Positions 45,075 to 54,261 of a DNA stretch of 64,000 bases are shown piece by piece. Numbering within the stretch: position 1 is the first letter of the stretch; the number at the start of each line of letters is the position of its first letter. The notes beneath the pieces were generated by a model. The model did no database searches. It was not told the DNA's origin and was given only the letters and a program-made list of their open reading frames with translations. The position numbers were made by a program, and so were the translations under genes. The stretch is from Idiomarina fontislapidosi (GTDB lineage Bacteria > Pseudomonadota > Gammaproteobacteria > Enterobacterales > Alteromonadaceae). The stretch covers positions 147,764-211,763 of the forward strand of contig NZ_QJST01000003.1 of NCBI RefSeq assembly GCF_003226255.1. Direction: 5' to 3'.

Positions 45075-46058
45075 ATGAACAGGTTCAACAAGGCAGTGAA
45101 ACAAGTTCTAGGACTGAGTGCAATCATTGCACTAACAAGTCCTGCTTATGCCACGGATGACTTACCTAAATACGAGAAAGTATCAGGTTTGTCGGGTAAC
45201 TTGTCTTCGGTCGGCTCAGATACACTCGCTAATTTGATGACGTTTTGGGGTGAAGAGTTCAAACGCATGTACCCCAGCGTAAATATTCAAATTCAGGCGG
45301 CCGGTTCGTCGACCGCGCCTCCCGCACTTACCGAAGGCACCGCGAGCTTCGGTCCCATGAGTCGGGCAATGAAGTCAAAAGAGATTGAAGCGTTTGAACA
45401 GCGTCATGGATATAAGCCAACACCTATTCGAGTCGCAATCGATGCGCTGGCAGTGTTTGTTCATAAAGATAACCCGATAGAGGGTTTATCAATCGCAGAA
45501 GTGGATGGCATTTTTTCCTCCACTCGCAAGTGTGGCTTTCCAGAGCCGGTTACGCGTTGGGGTCAGTTAGGCTTAGAAGGCGAGTGGGCGACTAAAGATT
45601 TGCAACTTTACGGTCGCAATTCTGTATCTGGAACCTATGGTTATTTTAAAGAAGCGGGTTTGTGCGACGGTGACTTTAAAGCCAATGTAAACGAGCAGCC
45701 GGGCTCTGCTTCAGTGGTGCAATCAATATCAACGTCGTTGAACGCGGTAGGTTATTCAGGTATCGGTTATGTGACTTCGGGTGTTCGCACGGTGCCTATC
45801 GCACGCGGCGATGGCCATGAGTTTGTCGAAGCGACACGAACTAACGCGTTAGCCGGTAAATATCCGCTGTCACGTTTTTTATATGTGTATGTAAATAAGC
45901 ACCCTAATCAACCGCTCAGTAAAGCAGAAGGCGAGTTCGTAAAAATGATTCTGTCGCGGGAAGGACAGGATATTGTTGATAAGGACGGTTACATCGCGCT
46001 TCCGCGCGCCGTCGTCGATGTGGAATTAAAAAAGTTAGGCTTACACAACGCCGATTAA
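45075..46058 (+). CDS. pstS: Phosphate ABC transporter substrate-binding protein PstS
   Basis: A 327-residue periplasmic phosphate-binding protein. The signal peptide is cut after residue 26 (AYA|TDD). Phosphate-binding motifs: [11 protein letters not shown] (near 46-56), [11 protein letters not shown], and the [14 protein letters not shown] loop. It belongs to the PstS class common in marine gammaproteobacteria and pairs with long PstC/PstA. Strong Pho boxes lie upstream. A hairpin separates it from pstC, which fits higher expression of the binding protein than of the membrane parts. Confidence 0.96.
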   Translation: MNRFNKAVKQVLGLSAIIALTSPAYATDDLPKYEKVSGLSGNLSSVGSDTLANLMTFWGEEFKRMYPSVNIQIQAAGSSTAPPALTEGTASFGPMSRAMKSKEIEAFEQRHGYKPTPIRVAIDALAVFVHKDNPIEGLSIAEVDGIFSSTRKCGFPEPVTRWGQLGLEGEWATKDLQLYGRNSVSGTYGYFKEAGLCDGDFKANVNEQPGSASVVQSISTSLNAVGYSGIGYVTSGVRTVPIARGDGHEFVEATRTNALAGKYPLSRFLYVYVNKHPNQPLSKAEGEFVKMILSREGQDIVDKDGYIALPRAVVDVELKKLGLHNAD

Positions 46059-46078
46059 AATCGTATTAGAATGTCAAT

Positions 46079-46100
46079 AGCCAGCGCCTTTGCGCTGGCT
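46079..46100 (+). terminator. Stem-loop between pstS and pstC
   Basis: A perfect 9-bp GC-rich stem (AGCCAGCGC with GCGCTGGCT) and a 4-nt loop, 20 bp after the pstS stop, without a T-tract. It is more likely an mRNA-stabilising or processing element that sets the PstS:PstC ratio than a full terminator. Confidence 0.55.
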
Positions 46101-46121
46101 TAACACGTTAATAGGAAAGGT

Positions 46122-48395
46122 ATGCAAGGTCAGACAGAACGGCAACTTAAAGCGAGTCGATCACGCTTATTAAAAGATAGGCTTGCGCGTGTCGGTGTTA
46201 CCACTGGCGGTGTGTTAGTGCTCGTTGCACTGCTGTTGATATTCTTTTACCTCCTATATGTTGTCCAACCAATTTTTGAGTCAGCATCGGTCAAGCCGCT
46301 ACACAGTTTTAACATTGATGCGGATGACAAGACACTCGCATTAGGCATGGAAGAGCAAGCAGAGATCGGTTATCGGTTTGGCGATTCGGGTGTAGCAGAA
46401 TTTTTTGCGTTGAAGGACAATAGCCTTGCCGAGCGCAAAACGGGTGATACTATTGAGCAAAAGTCGCTCGCTAGAGCAGAGCAAATCACCAGCTTCGCAC
46501 GGTCATTGCCTGTCCACCAACAATTCGTTTATGGCCTAAATAATGGTCAAGCCATTATCGTTCAGCCTAAATTCCAAGTTACGTTTCCTGAAACCGCACG
46601 CACGCAAGGCACTCGCCAAGTAGAACGACTGATTATGCCGAGGTTTGAGACGCTTAATGAGGGCGAACCTCTGCAGGTCGACGAACAGGGGCGACCTCTT
46701 GAACAACTCGCCTATGCAACCGATGGTGAGGGTATGCTGCTGACCGCTGTGACAGCGTCAGATACTTTGCTCATCACCAAGTTTGTGGCAGAGCAAAACT
46801 TTCTCACTGGAGCCGTGTCACTTACGCCACGATTCGAACAGCGTGTGCTGACCTCTGCTATTCGTGATATCGCGGTAACACCTGATTTGAATAAGGTTTT
46901 TGTGCTAATCAATAACCGTATCGTGGTGTACTCAGTCAGCATGAGCGGGGCAGTCAGCGAAAGCCAAGTGATTCCTCTGAATGGTCGTGAATTTGGCCAG
47001 GCGCAAGCACTTAATTTGATGCCAGGTGCAGCGACGGTGCTTGTGAGCCACGAACAGGGCATTATCTCACAATGGTTTGAAGTGCCCACTGATGATGGAC
47101 GCACCTTTAAATATATTCGTCAGTTTGACGCGGGCGGTGCGATAGTTGATCTTGAGGTCGAGGACTATCGCCGTACATTCTACGCGGTCACGGTTGACGG
47201 ACAGCTCAACGTGTTTCATACCACGTCTGAAGCGGATCTCTACAGTGAAGCGTTACCGAACGAAAATACCCAAGCAATTGCGATCGATCCGCGAGCGAAT
47301 CATTTATTAGCTGAAGCTGGTAATGAGCTGACGTTATTCGAATTGAGCAATGAGCACCCTGAGGTGACTTGGAGTGCACTATGGCAGGAGGTTTGGTACG
47401 AGGGCTATCCAGAACCCTCGTATACGTGGCAGTCGACGTCGGGCTCAGATGATTTCGAATCGAAATTTAGCTTAGTGCCGATCTCATTTGGCACAATTAA
47501 GGCGGCGCTTTACGCCATGTTATTTGCCGTACCTATTGGTGTCGCTGCCGCGGTTTACACGGCCTACTTTATGTCACCGTCAGTACGAAAAGTCGTGAAG
47601 CCGACGGTAGAAATCATGGAAGCGCTACCAACGGTCATTTTGGGCTTTTTAGCCGGCTTATGGCTAGCGCCGATTGTTGAAGCCTATTTACCCGGGGTGA
47701 TCGCCGTTATTGTTCTGACACCGCTCGCAATTATTGGCTTTGCAGCGTTGTGGCAGCTGTTGCCAACGGCGATTCGCAGTATCCTAGGCGAGGGGCGTGC
47801 TTCACTTATCTTGGTACCCATCGTATTACTGGTTGGCTGGTTATCTTTCTCAATGAGTCCATGGGTTGAAGCGACCTTGTTCGATGGCAATGTGCGTGGC
47901 TACTTAACCAACGAGTTGGGTATCACCTTTGATCAACGCAACTCACTCGTGGTCGGAATTGCCATGGGATTCGCGGTGATACCAACGATTTTCTCGATTG
48001 CCGAAGATGCCGTTTTTAGTGTGCCTAAGCATCTTTCTAATGGCTCGTTAGCGCTGGGAGCGACGCCTTGGCAAACCCTGACTAAAGTGGTGTTGTTAAC
48101 CGCCAGCCCCGGTATTTTCTCAGCGATTATGATGGGCCTGGGGCGTGCCGTCGGCGAGACGATGATTGTATTAATGGCAACCGGCAATACACCGATTATG
48201 GACTGGAATATTTTTGAAGGTATGCGCACACTGTCGGCTAACATTGCGGTTGAAATGCCCGAATCAGAAGTCGGTAGTTCACACTACCGCATCTTGTTCT
48301 TGGCTGCGTTCGTGCTGTTTATCTTCACGTTTTTCTTTAACACCATCGCCGAATTTGTCCGTCAACGCTTACGTGACAAATACAGTTCGATGTAG
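46122..48395 (+). CDS. pstC: Phosphate ABC transporter permease PstC (long form)
   Basis: A 757-residue permease, more than twice E. coli PstC (319). After helix 1 (about 27-50, TTGGVLVLVALLLIFFYLLY) comes a periplasmic insertion of about 390 residues with beta-propeller-like repeats (for example GEGMLLTAVTASDTLLITKF, seen as GMLLTAVTASDTLLI). The last 300 residues are the normal ABC permease core, with the EAA-type loop SNGSLALGATPWQTLTKVVLL (as LALGATPWQT) and GLGRAVGETMIVLMATGNTP. Long PstC forms occur in other gammaproteobacteria. pstA follows after 22 bp. Confidence 0.95.
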   Translation: MQGQTERQLKASRSRLLKDRLARVGVTTGGVLVLVALLLIFFYLLYVVQPIFESASVKPLHSFNIDADDKTLALGMEEQAEIGYRFGDSGVAEFFALKDNSLAERKTGDTIEQKSLARAEQITSFARSLPVHQQFVYGLNNGQAIIVQPKFQVTFPETARTQGTRQVERLIMPRFETLNEGEPLQVDEQGRPLEQLAYATDGEGMLLTAVTASDTLLITKFVAEQNFLTGAVSLTPRFEQRVLTSAIRDIAVTPDLNKVFVLINNRIVVYSVSMSGAVSESQVIPLNGREFGQAQALNLMPGAATVLVSHEQGIISQWFEVPTDDGRTFKYIRQFDAGGAIVDLEVEDYRRTFYAVTVDGQLNVFHTTSEADLYSEALPNENTQAIAIDPRANHLLAEAGNELTLFELSNEHPEVTWSALWQEVWYEGYPEPSYTWQSTSGSDDFESKFSLVPISFGTIKAALYAMLFAVPIGVAAAVYTAYFMSPSVRKVVKPTVEIMEALPTVILGFLAGLWLAPIVEAYLPGVIAVIVLTPLAIIGFAALWQLLPTAIRSILGEGRASLILVPIVLLVGWLSFSMSPWVEATLFDGNVRGYLTNELGITFDQRNSLVVGIAMGFAVIPTIFSIAEDAVFSVPKHLSNGSLALGATPWQTLTKVVLLTASPGIFSAIMMGLGRAVGETMIVLMATGNTPIMDWNIFEGMRTLSANIAVEMPESEVGSSHYRILFLAAFVLFIFTFFFNTIAEFVRQRLRDKYSSM

Positions 48396-48417
48396 GGCTG
48401 ACAGTTAGAGGTTATTC

Positions 48418-50079
48418 ATGAAGCAATGGTTTAGAACTGGAAAGCCTTGGATTTGGTTGACAGCCGGCGCGGTTACCGTGAGCTTAGTTGCGGTTATTGG
48501 CTTGGTGCTGATGATTGGCTGGCGCGGTCTATCATTTTTTTGGCCGACCGCGATTCATCAAATGACGGTCGAAACAACGAGCGGCGAGACGCGAACGCTC
48601 ATTGGTGAAATCTACGATAGCGAAGAAGTACCGATTGATCGCGTACGGCAATCGGGTGTTGAGTTAGCCAATGATGAAGGCGAACTCATTACCCGCTATC
48701 TGATGAAAATTGGCAACCGCGAATACGTACCGCTTGATTTCACCTGGGTTGTTGAGCCGACGATTGTGGACGATCAGATCCCTGCCGATATGGCAATTAT
48801 TGAACGCACAAAAGATGGCAACTTTTACGGGCGTATTGTCGCTATTGAGCAACAAGGTGAGACAGTTGCTACGCATGGGGATGAAAACTTTCGTGATGTG
48901 CTATTCGAGCGCGTTGAGCGTGCTGTCGAATTGCACAAGCAAGGTCAGCAGTTGCAAGAAGGCGAGATTGGGCGCATTAACTTCCAGTTAAGTGAACTTA
49001 CCTTAGAAGAGCGCCGTCTTAAGCTAGAGGGCAAACTTACTGAGTCGGCCATAGCGGAGCTTGATGCCGAGCGACAGCGGTTACAGGCGGAGTATCAGGA
49101 CCTTGAGAAAACGCTTTTTTCGATTCGCGACAGCGCGTATCGGGACGCTTTAATGGTCGAGGACTTCCGCGGCGAAATCGTCGCGGTGCCAATGTACCGT
49201 GTACTCGATGTTAACTTCCCTAACGATATGCACCTGCTGGCAAAGATCGGGCATTTCTTCCAGCAAATTGGCAAGTTCGTTTCTGAACCGCCAAGGGAAG
49301 CAAATACCGAGGGTGGGGTATTTCCTGCAATATTTGGTACGGTGTTCATGGTACTGTTGATGTCTGTCATCGTGACACCCTTTGGTGTGGTAGCCGCCGT
49401 CTATTTGCATGAGTATGCGGGTAAAAACCCGGTGACGAAGTTGATACGCATCGCGGTGATTAACCTCGCTGGTGTGCCCTCCATTGTTTATGGTGTGTTT
49501 GGTTTAGGCTTCTTCGTCTATATGGTGGGCGGCAGTATTGACCAAATCTTCTACCCCGAGGCGTTGCCGAATCCAACCTTTGGTACACCAGGCGTGCTTT
49601 GGTCGGCGATTACGCTGGCTATTTTAACGCTACCTGTCGTGATTGTATCGACCGAGGAAGGCCTTGCACGTATTCCGAGTACGCTGCGAGAGGGCTCGCT
49701 GGCGCTAGGAGCAACCAAATGGGAGACGATTTGGCGGATTATCGTGCCAATGGCATCGCCTGCAATTATGACGGGCCTGATCCTAGCGGTCGCGCGGGCA
49801 GCCGGGGAAGTCGCGCCGCTAATGCTAGTGGGTGTGGTTAAGTCAGCACCGATGTTACCCGTGGATGGTAACTTCCCGTACTTTCACCTTGATCGCAAAT
49901 TTATGCATCTCGGTTTCCATATTTACGATGTCGGCTTTCAAAGCCCGAATGTTGAGGCGTCGCGTCCTCTGGTTTATGCGACTTCGTTTTTACTGATTAC
50001 TGTGATTGTTGGGCTCAACCTGACCGCGATCGGTGTGCGCAATCACTTGCGTGAGAAATACCGTGCACTTGAGCAATAG
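48418..50079 (+). CDS. pstA: Phosphate ABC transporter permease PstA (long form)
   Basis: A 553-residue permease against 296 in E. coli. Helix 1 (about 14-40) is followed by a periplasmic insertion of about 250 residues. That insertion includes a charged coiled coil (about 165-245, SELTLEERRLKLEGKL, ELDAERQRLQAEYQDLEK). The ABC core holds GGVFPAIFGTVFMVLLMSV, TPFGVVAAVYLHEYAGKNP, the EAA-like loop REGSLALGATKWETIWRI and GLILAVARAAGEVAPLMLVG. Both pst permeases are thus expanded on the periplasmic side, presumably forming a matched dock for PstS. pstB follows after 27 bp. Confidence 0.95.
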   Translation: MKQWFRTGKPWIWLTAGAVTVSLVAVIGLVLMIGWRGLSFFWPTAIHQMTVETTSGETRTLIGEIYDSEEVPIDRVRQSGVELANDEGELITRYLMKIGNREYVPLDFTWVVEPTIVDDQIPADMAIIERTKDGNFYGRIVAIEQQGETVATHGDENFRDVLFERVERAVELHKQGQQLQEGEIGRINFQLSELTLEERRLKLEGKLTESAIAELDAERQRLQAEYQDLEKTLFSIRDSAYRDALMVEDFRGEIVAVPMYRVLDVNFPNDMHLLAKIGHFFQQIGKFVSEPPREANTEGGVFPAIFGTVFMVLLMSVIVTPFGVVAAVYLHEYAGKNPVTKLIRIAVINLAGVPSIVYGVFGLGFFVYMVGGSIDQIFYPEALPNPTFGTPGVLWSAITLAILTLPVVIVSTEEGLARIPSTLREGSLALGATKWETIWRIIVPMASPAIMTGLILAVARAAGEVAPLMLVGVVKSAPMLPVDGNFPYFHLDRKFMHLGFHIYDVGFQSPNVEASRPLVYATSFLLITVIVGLNLTAIGVRNHLREKYRALEQ

Positions 50080-50106
50080 TCACTTACTAATAGAAGGTTA
50101 GCATTG

Positions 50107-50922
50107 ATGATTTCGGTTAGTTCTAATAGTGCCAGTGAAAAATTAGATTTGGCGAATTTAACAGATGAGCAGCGCGCACTCGAAATTAAGAATTTAAGTC
50201 TATACTATGGACAAGATCGTGCGCTACACGATATCTCTATGAGCGTGCCTAAGCACGGCGTCACCGCATTCATTGGCCCGTCAGGTTGTGGTAAATCGAC
50301 CCTTTTGCGTTGTATCAATCGCATGAACGACCTTGTGGAAACCTGCAAAGTGCAGGGTGATATCTTGTTGCATGGTAAGAATATCTATGACAAAGGCGTC
50401 GACGTGGCGGCGCTGCGCCGTCGCATTGGGATGGTGTTTCAACGACCTAACCCGTTTCCTAAGTCGGTTTATGAGAACGTCGTTTATGGCTTGCGGTTAC
50501 AAGGCATTAAAGATCGCCGGGTACTCGATGAAGCGGTTGAACGGTCGTTGCGTGGTGCCGCATTGTGGGATGAGGTAAAAGACCGTCTCAACGCGAGCGC
50601 CTTTAGTCTATCCGGTGGTCAGCAACAACGTTTGGTCATTGCACGTTCAATTGCCATCGAACCTGAGATTTTGTTGCTCGATGAGCCGACCTCGGCACTC
50701 GATCCAATCTCAACGTTGACGATTGAAGAACTGATTACAGATTTAAAACAGAAATACACGGTAGTGATAGTCACTCACAACATGCAACAGGCAGCGCGAG
50801 TATCTGATCAAACAGCATTTTTGTATATGGGCCAGCTCATTGAATATGCCAATACTGACACACTATTTACCACGCCAATGGAAAAGCGCACGGAAGACTA
50901 CATCACTGGACGGTACGGTTAA
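50107..50922 (+). CDS. pstB: Phosphate ABC transporter ATP-binding protein PstB
   Basis: A 271-residue ATPase that powers phosphate uptake. Walker [11 protein letters not shown]-loop [17 protein letters not shown], signature LSGGQQQRL, Walker [14 protein letters not shown] and the switch His ([15 protein letters not shown]). I use ATG 50107 with an AAGG-type SD; a TTG directly before it (50104) is also in frame. Length is close to the family norm (257), with an N-terminal extension of about 30 residues. phoU follows after 11 bp. Confidence 0.98.
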   Translation: MISVSSNSASEKLDLANLTDEQRALEIKNLSLYYGQDRALHDISMSVPKHGVTAFIGPSGCGKSTLLRCINRMNDLVETCKVQGDILLHGKNIYDKGVDVAALRRRIGMVFQRPNPFPKSVYENVVYGLRLQGIKDRRVLDEAVERSLRGAALWDEVKDRLNASAFSLSGGQQQRLVIARSIAIEPEILLLDEPTSALDPISTLTIEELITDLKQKYTVVIVTHNMQQAARVSDQTAFLYMGQLIEYANTDTLFTTPMEKRTEDYITGRYG

Positions 50923-50933
50923 GGAGTAAAGGC

Positions 50934-51656
50934 ATGGATAAATTGAATATGGGTAAGCACATCTCCAACAAGTTTAATGAAGAGTTGGAAGCTGTGCGTA
51001 ATCGCGTACTGAGCATGGGCGGATTAGTTGAACAACAACTGAGTGATGCGCTGACCGCGATCCAAACAGCCGATGTTGAGCTTGCAGAAAAAGTGCTGAC
51101 GAACGATCACAAAATCAATAAGCTCGAAGTTCAGATCGACGAAGAGTGTGTGCACATTATCGCCAAGCGTCAGCCAGCCGCCAGTGATTTGCGACTGGTT
51201 ATCGCAATTATAAAAACTATTGCTGACTTAGAGCGTATCGGTGATGAGGCAGAACGTATTGCCAAAGTGGCTAAAGAAAGCTTTAGTAATGACCAACAGC
51301 AGCTGCTCGTCAGTCTAGAGAACTTAGGTCACCAGATTCTGATCATGTTACGAAAAGTGCTCGATGCGTTCGCTCGCATGGATTTAGACTCGGCATACGA
51401 AGTGCACCGTCAAGATGAACAGGCGGATCGTCAGTACGAAGCACTCACTCGCCAGTTGATGACTTATATGATGGAAGACTCGCGCTCAATTCCAAAGATC
51501 ATGAACGTATTGTGGTCAGCGCGTTCGTTAGAGCGAATGGGCGATCGTTGCCAAAATATTGCCGAGTACATCATCTTCTTCGTTAAAGGAAAAGATGTGC
51601 GCCATGTCTCTCCCGAGAGCATTGAGCGCACAGTCAAAGGTGATAGAACCTCTTAA
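50934..51656 (+). CDS. phoU: Phosphate signalling complex regulator PhoU
   Basis: A 240-residue protein of two three-helix PhoU repeats. It links the Pst transporter to PhoR and keeps the Pho regulon off when phosphate is plentiful. Family motifs: [22 protein letters not shown] near the start (as [17 protein letters not shown]), [20 protein letters not shown], the metal-binding [12 protein letters not shown], and the second-repeat [19 protein letters not shown]. Length equals E. coli PhoU (241). Its stop overlaps the serA stop on the opposite strand (TTAA). Confidence 0.98.
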   Translation: MDKLNMGKHISNKFNEELEAVRNRVLSMGGLVEQQLSDALTAIQTADVELAEKVLTNDHKINKLEVQIDEECVHIIAKRQPAASDLRLVIAIIKTIADLERIGDEAERIAKVAKESFSNDQQQLLVSLENLGHQILIMLRKVLDAFARMDLDSAYEVHRQDEQADRQYEALTRQLMTYMMEDSRSIPKIMNVLWSARSLERMGDRCQNIAEYIIFFVKGKDVRHVSPESIERTVKGDRTS

Positions 51657-52882
51657 AATAATTGCCGGGCGCGGATAGTGCCCGGTATCGCCTTCATTTT
51701 CTCTAAAATCTCTGTGCCGTTGTCAGTATCAATATCCATTACGACGTAACCGACGTTTTCATCGGTTTGTAAGTACTGACCTGCGACGTTAATTTCGAAG
51801 TCACTTAAAATCTTGTTAATGGCATTCATCATGCCCGGCTGGTTCTTATGGATATGCAGCAACCGGCGCGCTGTTGCGTGCTGTGGCAAAGAGACCTCTG
51901 GGAAGTTGACCGCAGACAACGTTGAACCATTATCCGAATAGTGGACTAATTTACCCGCGACTTCGATGCCTATGTTTTCCTGTGCTTCAACGGTAGAGCC
52001 ACCGATATGAGGCGTTAGTAAACAGTTTTCGATACCACACAAGGGGGATTCGAAGCGGTCTTGATTGCTTTGAGGCTCAACTGGAAACACATCGATTGCA
52101 GCACCGGCTAAATGACCTTGTTTTAATGATTCAGCAAGCGCATCAATATCAACAACTGTGCCGCGTGATGCATTAATCAATAAGCTATTGGGCTTCATTT
52201 TGGCCAGTTGTTTAGTACCTATCATCCATCGTGTGGATGGCGTCTCGGGAACGTGTAAGCTGACCACGTCAGCCTTGGCCAACAAGTCATCTAAGCGTTT
52301 AGTCGAGCGCGCGTTACCCATCGGTAGTTTGGTTTCAACATCATAATAGATAACCTGCATACCAAGCTGCTCAGCTAATACGCTTAGCTGGCTACCGATA
52401 TGTCCATAGCCAACGATACCGAGTACCTTACCGCGCACCTCGTAGGCGTTAGTCGCAGATTTAAGCCAGCCACCTTGGTGTGCTTGTGCGTTTTTTTGCG
52501 GGATACCGCGTAATAGCATAATGGTTTCTGCAAGAACCAGTTCAGCAACACTACGGGTGTTAGAAAAGGGCGCATTGAAGACCACTACGCCGTGCTTTTG
52601 CGCGGCCTTTAAGTCCACCTGATTCGTACCAATACAGAAGCAGCCTACAGCAATTAGTTTTTCTGCTGCGGCGAATACTTTTTCGGTAAGTTGCGTGCGC
52701 GAGCGGATGCCCACCATGTGCACGTCTTTGATCTTTTCACACAGCTCGTCTTCATCAAGCGAGCCTTTGAGGATTTCTAGCTGATGATAGCCATGTTGCT
52801 TGAGTAATTCGATAGCGCTTTCATGAACACCCTCAAGCAGTAAAATTTTAATTTTGTCTTTTGCGAGTGACTTAACCGACAT
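51653..52882 (-). CDS. serA: D-3-phosphoglycerate dehydrogenase
   Basis: A 409-residue NAD enzyme for the first step of serine synthesis. Motifs: IGIRSRT-like [24 protein letters not shown], the NAD fold [21 protein letters not shown] (as [11 protein letters not shown]), [13 protein letters not shown] and the catalytic His in [19 protein letters not shown]-terminal ACT domain (about 335-409, [13 protein letters not shown]) gives serine feedback. Length matches E. coli SerA (410). It is adjacent to rpiA, whose TAG stop touches the serA ATG. Serine made here can feed glycine and the gcv system further along. Confidence 0.98.
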   Translation of the reverse strand: MSVKSLAKDKIKILLLEGVHESAIELLKQHGYHQLEILKGSLDEDELCEKIKDVHMVGIRSRTQLTEKVFAAAEKLIAVGCFCIGTNQVDLKAAQKHGVVVFNAPFSNTRSVAELVLAETIMLLRGIPQKNAQAHQGGWLKSATNAYEVRGKVLGIVGYGHIGSQLSVLAEQLGMQVIYYDVETKLPMGNARSTKRLDDLLAKADVVSLHVPETPSTRWMIGTKQLAKMKPNSLLINASRGTVVDIDALAESLKQGHLAGAAIDVFPVEPQSNQDRFESPLCGIENCLLTPHIGGSTVEAQENIGIEVAGKLVHYSDNGSTLSAVNFPEVSLPQHATARRLLHIHKNQPGMMNAINKILSDFEINVAGQYLQTDENVGYVVMDIDTDNGTEILEKMKAIPGTIRARQLF

Positions 52883-53551
52883 CTAATTTCCCCACTTAAG
52901 CTCTTTAACACCGTCGGCTGTTGCCAACAAAGCGACATCGGCAGAACGGGCCGCAAACAGCCCATTAGTGACTACACCCACCACATTATTGAGTTGTTCT
53001 TCGAGTTCGACCGCATTAAGAATATCAAGGTTGTGTACGTCCAGTATCCAGTTGCCATTATCGGTAGTCACACCTTGGCGCCAGACTGGGTCGCCGCCGA
53101 GCTTAACGATTTGCCGCGCGACATAAGAGCGTGCCATGGGAATGACTTCAACGGGCAGTGGGAATTGGCCTAGCCGACCAACCAGTTTAGTTTCGTCGGC
53201 GATACAAACGAACTTTTTGGCGACCGCAGCAACAATTTTCTCGCGTGTAAGAGCCGCACCGCCGCCTTTAATCATTTGTCCATGCTCATCAATTTCATCA
53301 GCACCATCAATGTACACAGGGACCTCAGGCGCGTTGTTCAGCTCAAATACCTCGATACCATGTTGTTTTAGTCGCTCGGAGGAGGCCTCAGAGCTCGATA
53401 CGGCTCCTTCAATGTCGTCTTTCATCTTGGCAAGTTCATCGATGAAAAAGTTAACAGTCGAACCTGTTCCAACACCAACAATAGTGCCTTTCTCGACATA
53501 TTTGATTGCGGCTTGAGCAGCTTGTTGTTTTAGTTTATCTGAAGCGGACAT
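52883..53551 (-). CDS. rpiA: Ribose-5-phosphate isomerase A
   Basis: A 222-residue enzyme that interconverts ribose 5-phosphate and ribulose 5-phosphate. Motifs: [20 protein letters not shown] (as [12 protein letters not shown]), [14 protein letters not shown], the catalytic region DGADEIDE and [16 protein letters not shown] use ATG 53551 ([10 protein letters not shown]) by homology; ATG 53569 would add six residues, and neither has a strong SD. The rpiA-serA pairing, with fau nearby, is conserved with E. coli. It touches serA without a gap. Confidence 0.97.
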   Translation of the reverse strand: MSASDKLKQQAAQAAIKYVEKGTIVGVGTGSTVNFFIDELAKMKDDIEGAVSSSEASSERLKQHGIEVFELNNAPEVPVYIDGADEIDEHGQMIKGGGAALTREKIVAAVAKKFVCIADETKLVGRLGQFPLPVEVIPMARSYVARQIVKLGGDPVWRQGVTTDNGNWILDVHNLDILNAVELEEQLNNVVGVVTNGLFAARSADVALLATADGVKELKWGN

Positions 53552-53621
53552 AGCGGGGTTCCCATGCAAATTATTGTGGTCATTGATGGCACATCAGTAT
53601 AACGACTTTGACGGCGCATCG

Positions 53622-54221
53622 CTAAGAAAACTTAGGTTGATTGTTAAAGTGCCAGTGCCGAGTGGGCGTGATGACCTCTGGAATCGCAACATCCCAAGGC
53701 TCGGTAGGTAAATGCTCAACATACTGCTCATCGTAAGCGAGACCAATGGGGTGCAAGTCGGGTAAGCGTCCTGCCTGCCAGCTGGCGAGGGTGCGGTCAT
53801 AATAACCACCGCCCATACCTAAGCGATTACCATACTGGTCAAAGCCTACGAGAGGCATGAATAGACAACCGATTTGATGCAGGGGGACAACCTGATCAGC
53901 ACGTAACGGCGGCTCTTGGATGCCATACCGATTGTGGATGAGCGGCGTATCAGGCGTTAATGATAAAAATAATAAGTGACCTTTGCTGAAGGGATGCAGT
54001 ACCGGCACAACGGTTGGCATATTGAGTTGCCATAACGCTTCAATCGCTGGGCGCGTGTTAAGCTCGTTGGCGAAGCTAAGGAAAATAGCCGCATGACCCG
54101 CTGAGTGCTTAGCACGCTCTGTAATACGAGCCGCCACTTGTTGGCTTGCCTGCTGTTGGTCGGGGGTAGAAACTGCGGCTCGGCGAGCTTTTAACTTGCG
54201 TCGCCATTCATCTCGGGTCAT
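53622..54221 (-). CDS. fau: 5-formyltetrahydrofolate cyclo-ligase
   Basis: A 199-residue enzyme that converts 5-formyl-THF to 5,10-methenyl-THF with ATP, clearing a folate side product of the glycine/serine pathway. Motifs: RDEWRRKLKARRAAVS at the N-terminus, FLSFANELNTRPAIEALW, LLFLSLTPDTPLIHNRYGIQEP (as HNRYGIQEP), and the nucleotide-binding GNRLGMGGGYYDRTLA. I use ATG 54221, 5 bp after SD GGGAG. In E. coli the gene directly follows 6S RNA; here an exported amidohydrolase on the other strand separates them. Confidence 0.95.
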   Translation of the reverse strand: MTRDEWRRKLKARRAAVSTPDQQQASQQVAARITERAKHSAGHAAIFLSFANELNTRPAIEALWQLNMPTVVPVLHPFSKGHLLFLSLTPDTPLIHNRYGIQEPPLRADQVVPLHQIGCLFMPLVGFDQYGNRLGMGGGYYDRTLASWQAGRLPDLHPIGLAYDEQYVEHLPTEPWDVAIPEVITPTRHWHFNNQPKFS

Positions 54222-54261
54222 GCTTACTCCCATCTTTGTTACATGAAATAGAGCATACCTT

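Noticed and set aside
51663-51686. GC-rich inverted repeat CCGGGC/GCCCGG just beyond phoU
   Set aside because: It has a 9-nt loop, no T-tract, and lies inside the serA coding 3' end; too weak to call a phoU terminator.
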